46,842 nucleotides of DNA from positions 1-46,842 of the forward strand of contig NZ_JWIB01000028.1 of assembly GCF_000813425.1 (NCBI RefSeq), written 5' to 3'. A program made the translations under genes and the position numbers. Each line of letters opens with the position of its first letter. The first letter of the stretch is position 1. This DNA is from Sporosarcina sp. ZBG7A. Its GTDB lineage: Bacteria; Bacillota; Bacilli; Bacillales_A; Planococcaceae. Below, piece by piece: positions 41,801-46,842 of this stretch. Below the pieces are notes generated by a model, which made no database searches, was not told the origin of the DNA, and was given only the letters and a program-made list of their open reading frames with translations.

Positions 41801-43600
41801 ATGTCTATTACACGTATGGATAAGTTTCAAAATCTTAATATGAATCTTGTAGATTTGCAACGACAACAAGCATTAAAGCGTTACATCGCCCGTTCTAGTG
41901 AACGCGAAAGAATTGCTAGTGAACTGAAAACAAAAAGTCCTTTAGAAGTAGATACTCCCGAAAGAGTCGCACTTCGTAAAGCGATTATTGATCCGCATGA
42001 TGGACTTGCAATTGAGCGTATTATTGGTCAAGATGATCTATTTCCCATTTCTTATCTTGAAGCTGGTCTAAGAGCGGCCAAATCCGTTTGTAGAATCGAA
42101 ATCCGTGATAGTGTAGGCAGGGTTCTTGGACATGCTACAGGTTTTCTTGTATCAACATCATTATTACTTACAAATAATCATGTTTTGGAGGACTACGAAA
42201 CGGCTCAGTACAGTGTCGCACAATTCAACTATGAAGTCGGTCTTGACTCAAAGGAACGTCCAATGAAAACCTTCCATTTAGCACCCAAACGTTTATTTAT
42301 TACGGATCAGAAGCTTGATTTTACATTAGTCTCGATAGAGGAAGTGTCTGCTGATGGTACAAACGTCAGTGATTTTGGGTTCTTGCCTCTCATCTCACAA
42401 ACGGGCAAAGGATTGGTTGGTGAATGTGTATCAATTATTCAACATCCATCAGGGGCACCTAAAGCTGTAGCGATTAGAGAGAATCAAATTATGGATGTAT
42501 TTGACGACTTTATTCACTACTCAACAGATACCATGCCTGGATCCTCTGGTTCACCAGTCTTTAATGACGAATGGATCGTAATCTCTCTCCACCATGCAGG
42601 TGTTCCAAATCCAAAGAACCGGGCAGAATTCATAGCCAATGAAGGCATTCGCATAAGTAGCATTATCCAGTTTGTTATGGACCAAGGCGCCAGCTTTAGT
42701 GATGATCAAAAAATGTTAATGAATGAAATTATAAATGATTGGGAAGTCCACGATCATACTACTGAAGAGATCATAGTTGAGGAGTTAAGCGATTCATGGT
42801 ATGAAAGTTCCACCGGGTATGACGTTCAATTTCTTGGTGAAGAATTTGAAGTTCCTCTTCCGGCGTTCAGGTCGGATCTTGAACAGGATATTGCCCAGTT
42901 AAAAGACGGAAGCAGTGTTCTCCATTATACGCATTTTTCAATTGTTATGAGTAAGTCACGCCGTTTAGCCTATTATACGGTGGTGAATATTGACGGCAAT
43001 CAATTGATGAAGATAGGCCGTAATAACAATTGGTATTTTGATTCCCGAATGGAAGTAGAGTACCAGTGCGGTCCTGAATTATATAAAAATAATTCACTTG
43101 ATAGGGGACATCTTGTCCGTCGGCGTGATCCTGTTTGGGGAGATTCAGCGGAAAAGGGGAATGCGGATACGTTCCATTTTACAAATTGTGCTCCACAGCA
43201 CAGTAAGTTGAATCAAAAAAGTTGGCTGGATCTGGAGAATTATATTTTATACAATGCCGAAAACTTGAATCTTAAAGTGACAGTGTTTACTGGACCAGTT
43301 TTTCGGATAGATGACATTATTTACAGAGGAATTCAGATACCGGCAGAGTTTTGGAAAATAGCTGTCATTGTTAAGAAAGATGGGAACCTATCCGCAACTG
43401 CTTATTTACAGACTCAAAAAAGTCTTATTGAGGATTTGGAATTTGCTTACGGTGAATATAAAACATATCAAGTACCAATTTTAAAGATTGAAGCAATAAC
43501 AGGTCTCGATTTTGAAGACTTACGTAATTTCGACCCACTCAATCAATTAGAATCGACAATTGGATATGTCATTAGTGCATCTCAAGATATCAAACTCTGA
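41801..43600 (+). CDS. Trypsin-like protease fused to DNA/RNA non-specific endonuclease
   Basis: This 599-residue fusion has a helical N-terminus (about 1-60) and the ERIIGQDDLFPISYLEAG segment often found before trypsin-like domains in bacterial conflict proteins. The protease follows (about 90-295) with H127 (TNNHVLE), D173 (KLDFTLV) and S249 (PGSSGSP). The nuclease (about 365-590) has the DRGH motif (434-437) with general base H437 and metal-binding N471 (LNQKSWLDLE), as in Serratia nuclease and EndoG. Both active sites look intact. There is no signal peptide. ATG 41801 follows AGGGAGGGG. A protease-gated suicide nuclease is a reasonable guess, not shown. Confidence 0.88.
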   Translation: MSITRMDKFQNLNMNLVDLQRQQALKRYIARSSERERIASELKTKSPLEVDTPERVALRKAIIDPHDGLAIERIIGQDDLFPISYLEAGLRAAKSVCRIEIRDSVGRVLGHATGFLVSTSLLLTNNHVLEDYETAQYSVAQFNYEVGLDSKERPMKTFHLAPKRLFITDQKLDFTLVSIEEVSADGTNVSDFGFLPLISQTGKGLVGECVSIIQHPSGAPKAVAIRENQIMDVFDDFIHYSTDTMPGSSGSPVFNDEWIVISLHHAGVPNPKNRAEFIANEGIRISSIIQFVMDQGASFSDDQKMLMNEIINDWEVHDHTTEEIIVEELSDSWYESSTGYDVQFLGEEFEVPLPAFRSDLEQDIAQLKDGSSVLHYTHFSIVMSKSRRLAYYTVVNIDGNQLMKIGRNNNWYFDSRMEVEYQCGPELYKNNSLDRGHLVRRRDPVWGDSAEKGNADTFHFTNCAPQHSKLNQKSWLDLENYILYNAENLNLKVTVFTGPVFRIDDIIYRGIQIPAEFWKIAVIVKKDGNLSATAYLQTQKSLIEDLEFAYGEYKTYQVPILKIEAITGLDFEDLRNFDPLNQLESTIGYVISASQDIKL

Positions 43601-43743
43601 AGTTTGAACATGCTAAGCATTAAAATTTATCCATTGTTCCTTTAGTAGGAACGACTCGGTCACTAATCAATTAGTGCAGTTGAAGAGGAAAGGTAAATCC
43701 TTAATTGTAAGTAACGAATACATGAAGGCTTTATAAATAATAA

Positions 43744-43878
43744 GAAGTTTATATTAGAGTTAAGATGACTGCTGATAAAACTCAATACTACCTCATTAAC
43801 GAATTGAAAGCGTGGGAAAATGATAATGAAGTGTTCCACAAGAAGTGGGAAGATAAGATGGAACGCGATCTCACTTGA
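43744..43878 (+). pseudogene. Duplicated 3' fragment of the CocE-like gene
   Basis: The frame ending at TGA 43876-43878 reads MTADKTQYYLINELKAWEND then NEVFHKKWEDKMERDLT, against MTADETHYYLMNELKAWENE then KEVFHKKWEEKIERDFT at the end of the intact gene. Over 38 codons I count 13 base differences, 8 of which change the residue, so the copy is not under selection. There is no start. Between 43601 and 43743 only a small palindrome (CACTAATCAATTAGTG, 43661-43676) is seen. Confidence 0.85.
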
Positions 43879-44166
43879 TGCAACGTTCACGTAAATGTGT
43901 ATTACCATGAAATCTGTAGAGGATTTCAGTGGAAAATGTTTGCCTCTGCAGCTTCTTTTTTACGGTAGATGGGTTGATATATCGATTAATCCAAAGGGTA
44001 AATCCTGAGAAAGAGAAATAAATGCTCTTAGAGCTCCATATGTGCTCATGAATGATGGAAAATGCTCATAACTCTAGAGCAGTAATTATAAACTACGATA
44101 AATCGCTTATAAAGTCTCGCGGCTAAAGCATCAGGCATATCCAATTCATTATCTCGTGATCAATTC
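43756..44166 (+). repeat. Segmental duplication, right copy
   Basis: Decayed counterpart of 38047-38533. It holds the cocE tail, a terminator with a damaged left arm (GAAATCTGTAGAGG), the GCTCTTAGAGCTCCATATGT unit, two to three of the 20-bp units and the TAAAGTCTCGCGGC tail. The tandem array is shorter here. Confidence 0.85.
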
Positions 44167-44222
44167 AAACGAACTTTTCATTAATAGAGTGAAAACACAT
44201 CAAATAACACGATTTGAGTGAC

Positions 44223-44252
44223 AAAAAGCACCGTGAAGCTCGGTGCTTTTTT
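44223..44252 (+). terminator. Rho-independent terminator
   Basis: AAAAAGCACCG and CGGTGCTTTTT form a stem with a 7-base loop and T tail. 44253-44469 is AT-rich without a visible gene. Confidence 0.85.
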
Positions 44253-44469
44253 CATTTTCTTGAACTCTATCAGTTTTCAAGATAGCGATATTTAATAATC
44301 AGAAATCACAGAATTTGTAAGGTGACTCTGATATAATCAAAGCAAGTGAGGTAAGTCATGCTATTCAACGAATAGAATCAAATTGAGTAAGAATAATTGC
44401 TCCCAACAATGATGATATAAGATGAGTAGAATAATAATTCAACAATAAATTTTCGAGAGTAGGAATTTA

Positions 44470-45243
44470 ATGATCTATGAAGCAAATGCTGAAGTAAGGA
44501 AAAAATTAGTACCTATGTTTAAACGTTTTGATAGCACAATTGTTCTTTCATATCTCCAAGGTCATATGGGAACTGCTTGGGTGGATGACCTGGAGAATCC
44601 AATGGTTGCCCAGATAACTGTAGGGATTTTTGTGTTTTATGCAGGTGATTCAAGTACAAAGGAAGCAGAAGAAATGCTATATAATCTCCCTGAATTCACC
44701 CTAGCAATTGTGGATTCTGATGAATGGAAAAATCGTATAGAAACAGTTCATAGTGGTGCCATTGATAAGTTCCAACGATACAGTTTTGAAAAGAACCCTG
44801 AGCACTTAAATAGGATACACATAGTTAACTTAATGGCTTCATTACCAGAAGGCTACGAAATTAAGAAGGTTGATAACAACATAGCAATTGCACCTTCCTT
44901 TAATAATCTATCAGAGGATTTTGTAAGTCAGTTTGAATCCTTGGATGATTTTATTAAAAGGGGTGTGGGCTATGCCATACTACACGAAGGTATAGTTGTT
45001 GCTGCAGCTACATCTTTTAGTGTATTTGATAGTGGTATCGAGATTGAAATTGCTACACATCCCGCATATAGAAGAAAAGGTTTAGCCACTATAGTGGCCG
45101 CTGCCCTGATTTTAGATTGCCTGGATAGTGGGAAGTACCCAAGTTGGGATGGAGCAAATTTTGAATCTGTTGAATTAGCAAAAAAGCTTGGTTACGTCTT
45201 TAAAGATTCATATGACACTTACTTTATTAATCGCATAAAATAA
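44470..45243 (+). CDS. GNAT family acetyltransferase
   Basis: This 257-residue protein has an N-terminal half that does not look like the acetyl-CoA fold and a C-terminal GNAT half. The CoA-binding motif A is HPAYRRKGLATIVAAALILD (pattern RxxG/A), followed by the beta5-alpha4 segment SWDGANFESVELAKKLGYVF. The layout matches the GNAT_acetyltran (PF12746) group of Bacillus. The acceptor is unknown. ATG 44470 has a weak TAGGA upstream. It is monocistronic, just right of the duplicated segment. Confidence 0.8.
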   Translation: MIYEANAEVRKKLVPMFKRFDSTIVLSYLQGHMGTAWVDDLENPMVAQITVGIFVFYAGDSSTKEAEEMLYNLPEFTLAIVDSDEWKNRIETVHSGAIDKFQRYSFEKNPEHLNRIHIVNLMASLPEGYEIKKVDNNIAIAPSFNNLSEDFVSQFESLDDFIKRGVGYAILHEGIVVAAATSFSVFDSGIEIEIATHPAYRRKGLATIVAAALILDCLDSGKYPSWDGANFESVELAKKLGYVFKDSYDTYFINRIK

Positions 45244-45411
45244 TTTTCATGTTAGAAAATGTACCTTGAGTAATTGTTTATTTCGTTAGTTATGAAAAAG
45301 CAGAATTGCTTTCCAAATGATTCATCATCGGCAGCTATTTTAATGTAATTGATCTGCGTCGATAAAGTAATAAGACCATTATAGAGAGTGAATATTTAGG
45401 GGGGGATATAG

Positions 45412-45833
45412 TTGCTTGTAAAGGGACTTAATCATTTTTATTTTCTGTTTCTAATTTGAATAAATCTATTGAATTTTATCAAGATATATTTGATGCTAAG
45501 TTGCTGGTTAAAGGGAGAAGCACTGCCTATTTTGATTTAAATGGAATTTGGTTGGCACTTAATTTGGAAAAAGATATTCCTCGTAATGAAATAAGTCATT
45601 CATATACCCACGTTGCTTTTACGATAGAAGAAGTTGAGTTTTATAATGCATATGACAAGTTGGAGAGGTTAGGCGTAAACATTTTAACTGGCCGTCCTAG
45701 AGATGAAAGAGATAAGAAGTCTATTTATTTTACTGATCCAGATGGACATAAGTTTGAATTTCACACTGGTACATTGCAATCTAGGTTAGATTATTATAAA
45801 CAGCATAAACCACATATGGAATTTTATAATTAA
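45412..45833 (+). pseudogene. fosB: FosB-type metallothiol transferase with N-terminal frameshift
   Basis: The protein from residue 12 onward is clearly FosB: SVSNLNKSIEFYQDIFDAKL, IPRNEISHSYTHVAF, IYFTDPDGHKFEFHTGTLQ, KPHMEFY. The proper start is TTG 45412 after AGGGGGGG, reading LLVKGLNHFYF, but one T is missing in the run at about 45441-45444, so the two parts are out of frame. The N-terminal part carries the first metal-binding His (H8). Intact FosB adds bacillithiol to fosfomycin. As written the gene is broken; a homopolymer error would restore it. Translation from the internal TTG 45456 would lack H8. Confidence 0.8.
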
Positions 45834-45956
45834 ACGAAGCTTTCAGATTCCAGGCTATTCTGGTCTACAGAATATCTCCCTATTCATTGATGATGTCGTT
45901 ACCTAGAGTGGAATAGTAAAGTAATGAATTTTTAAAAAATGGAGGGACGGATTAGA

Positions 45957-46229
45957 ATGATGGTTTTAGCACCTTTCCTAGTGGCTGTTATATCGGGAAG
46001 TATTATATTGTTGATCACTTGGGGCTTAATCCAAAAGAATTTTTCACTACCTGTAAGAAATTTACCAGGAATCGTAACAATTATAGCCGCAATCATTCTA
46101 TTTTACATCGGCTTTGTAACAATTAGAGGATTTGAAGGGGCTGCCTATTTATTTCTTGCCTTCTTTTTAGTTAGTTTTGCAATAGCTTCTTTTATGATGG
46201 CGAATATCATGGCAAAAAAGCAGTTGTAG
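45957..46229 (+). CDS. YesK-like small membrane protein
   Basis: This is a 90-residue protein with three hydrophobic helices (about 3-22, 35-55 and 60-84). ATG 45957 follows GGAGGGAC; an upstream in-frame ATG lies inside the SD. The pattern LAPFLVAVISGSIILLITWG then LPGIVTIIAAIILFYIGFVT and RGFEGAAYLFLAFFLVSFAI resembles the YesK family of Bacillus, whose function is unknown. It is a single gene followed by a large hairpin. Confidence 0.65.
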   Translation: MMVLAPFLVAVISGSIILLITWGLIQKNFSLPVRNLPGIVTIIAAIILFYIGFVTIRGFEGAAYLFLAFFLVSFAIASFMMANIMAKKQL

Positions 46230-46278
46230 AAAAATAACAAATGACATGCGCTATAGTTGTTTACCGTCTGCGAAATTT

Positions 46279-46343
46279 GTTACTTTCCGCTTGAGACGGC
46301 ACTCTGATCCCTTCGGAGTCGTCCGTCTTTCGCTATAAGTAAC
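46279..46343. repeat. Long imperfect hairpin, possible structured RNA or mobile repeat
   Basis: GTTACTT, GC, GACGG and ACTC on the left pair with GAGT, CCGTC, GC and AAGTAAC on the right, with small internal loops and an 11-base apical loop (TGATCCCTTCG). Too long and interrupted for a normal terminator, and no T tract. The identity is unknown. Confidence 0.5.
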
Positions 46344-46361
46344 GTCGAATACTAAAAATAA

Positions 46362-46388
46362 AGCGTCCGTTCATCAATCGGGACATTT
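46362..46388 (+). repeat. Cassette-boundary motif, 3' half
   Basis: GCGTCCGTTCATCAATCGGG followed by ACATTT matches the right half of the copy at 1763-1808 (ATCCGTTCTTCAAACGGG). It lies in front of the zinc-ribbon gene. Confidence 0.5.
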
Positions 46389-46420
46389 AATTATGGACGT
46401 TGGATTTAGGGTGGTGGGAT

Positions 46421-46728
46421 ATGATGCCGACTTGCCAGAATTGTAATAAAGAGTGGAATTTGAAACAAACAATAAAAAAACGACAACGTTGGACCCTGCA
46501 ATGACTTGTCCTAACTGCGGAGAAAAGCAATATCAAACACAGAAATCTAAAAAGAGGATCAGCTTTCTAACTGTAATTATTTTATTACCACTACTGATCC
46601 AAATCTTCTTTGATATACCAGTAATTATCCTGTTTAGCTTACTTCCTGTTTTCGCTGTTATCGTTTTTCTTTTATATCCATTTTTTGTGGAATTGAGTAG
46701 TAAGGAGAGGTGCATAGGCGAACAGTGA
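46421..46728 (+). pseudogene. CXXC-20-CXXC membrane protein with frameshift
   Basis: ATG 46421 or 46424 follows AGGGTGGTGG and encodes MPTCQNCNKEWNLKQTIKK. After the A run (46474-46480, seven A's) the frame must shift by one to continue TTTLDPAMTCPNCGEKQYQT then QKSKKRISF and two membrane helices. One extra A would give a 102-residue protein with paired CxxC motifs about 20 residues apart, the layout of the CXXC_20_CXXC (TIGR04104) family. As given it is interrupted. The function is unknown. Confidence 0.7.
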
Positions 46729-46779
46729 AGTGTTTGGACAAGAATAGGGGGATTTAATCGCAAAGCTTTGTACCAGAAT

Positions 46780-46829
46780 CGGGCGATATTGCTGCACAAA
46801 TAATCGCGCCAATATCGCAAACGGGCCAG
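46780..46829 (+). repeat. Cassette-boundary motif, complete copy with inverted arms
   Basis: The left half CGGGCGATATTGCTGC and the right half GCGCCAATATCGCAAACGGG then CC. GCGATATTG (46783-46791) and CAATATCGC (46810-46818) are perfect 9-bp inverted arms. It follows an orphan SD (ATAGGGGGA, 46745-46753) with no usable frame, as if an empty cassette. Confidence 0.6.
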
Positions 46830-46842
46830 CGCGACAAGTTCT

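Overview
The window looks like a chromosomal segment of a low-to-moderate GC Bacillales bacterium, most likely Planococcaceae (Sporosarcina-like). The signs are strong AGGAGG/AAGGGGG ribosome binding sites, frequent TTG and GTG starts, T-tailed terminators, and Bacillus-type families (YumC/YcgT, NamA, IspA, FosB, HPr kinase, YesK, YfhE-like, BCCT carriers). The genus is inferred from gene content only.

Layout. 1-4.9 kb: an array of unrelated small + strand genes (GrpB, a beta-lactamase-fold serine hydrolase, small membrane proteins, two lipoproteins, an AadA-like nucleotidyltransferase). Each is separated by variants of one short motif family (CGGGNGCAATT ... CAAACGGGCCATT), and one junction holds a dead GNAT fragment. 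5.2-11 kb: a two-component system divergent from an ABC exporter and a DUF418 membrane protein. 11-20 kb: ordinary chromosomal genes, namely a Ca/Na exchanger, NamA, ProC, an MBL hydrolase overlapping an SDR, a lone divergent HPr kinase/phosphorylase, a membrane-anchored trypsin-like protease and a TM2 protein. 20-24 kb: a glycine-betaine type BCCT carrier, an NCS1 permease and an SDR. 24.3-29.3 kb: a complete ferric-hydroxamate ABC importer, divergent from a YumC-type flavin reductase across a near-consensus Fur box. 29.4-33.6 kb: a DUF3307 protein, an operon pairing a GAF-HD-GYP c-di-GMP phosphodiesterase with a class III adenylate cyclase, and a DUF4309 lipoprotein. 33.7-38.2 kb: a TetR regulator divergent from a BCCT carrier that lacks the tryptophan box, co-transcribed with a CocE-like serine hydrolase.

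38.2-44.2 kb is the least ordinary part. It is an AT-rich island bracketed by two copies of a 0.4-0.5 kb segment (the 3' end of cocE, its terminator and a tandem 20-bp repeat). Inside are an IspA-like subtilisin, a 35-codon holin-like type I toxin, decayed second copies of both ispA and the toxin, and an unusual fusion of a trypsin-like protease with a non-specific DNA/RNA endonuclease. The fusion gene has two dyads upstream. It is the best candidate for a poorly described conflict (defence or suicide) system, but that role is inference.

44.4-46.8 kb returns to small accessory genes: GNAT, FosB with a frameshift, YesK and a CXXC-20-CXXC protein with a frameshift. The same cassette-like motifs reappear at the right edge. 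Three separate genes are broken by a single missing base in A- or T-rich tracts, so either decay or homopolymer sequencing error should be considered.
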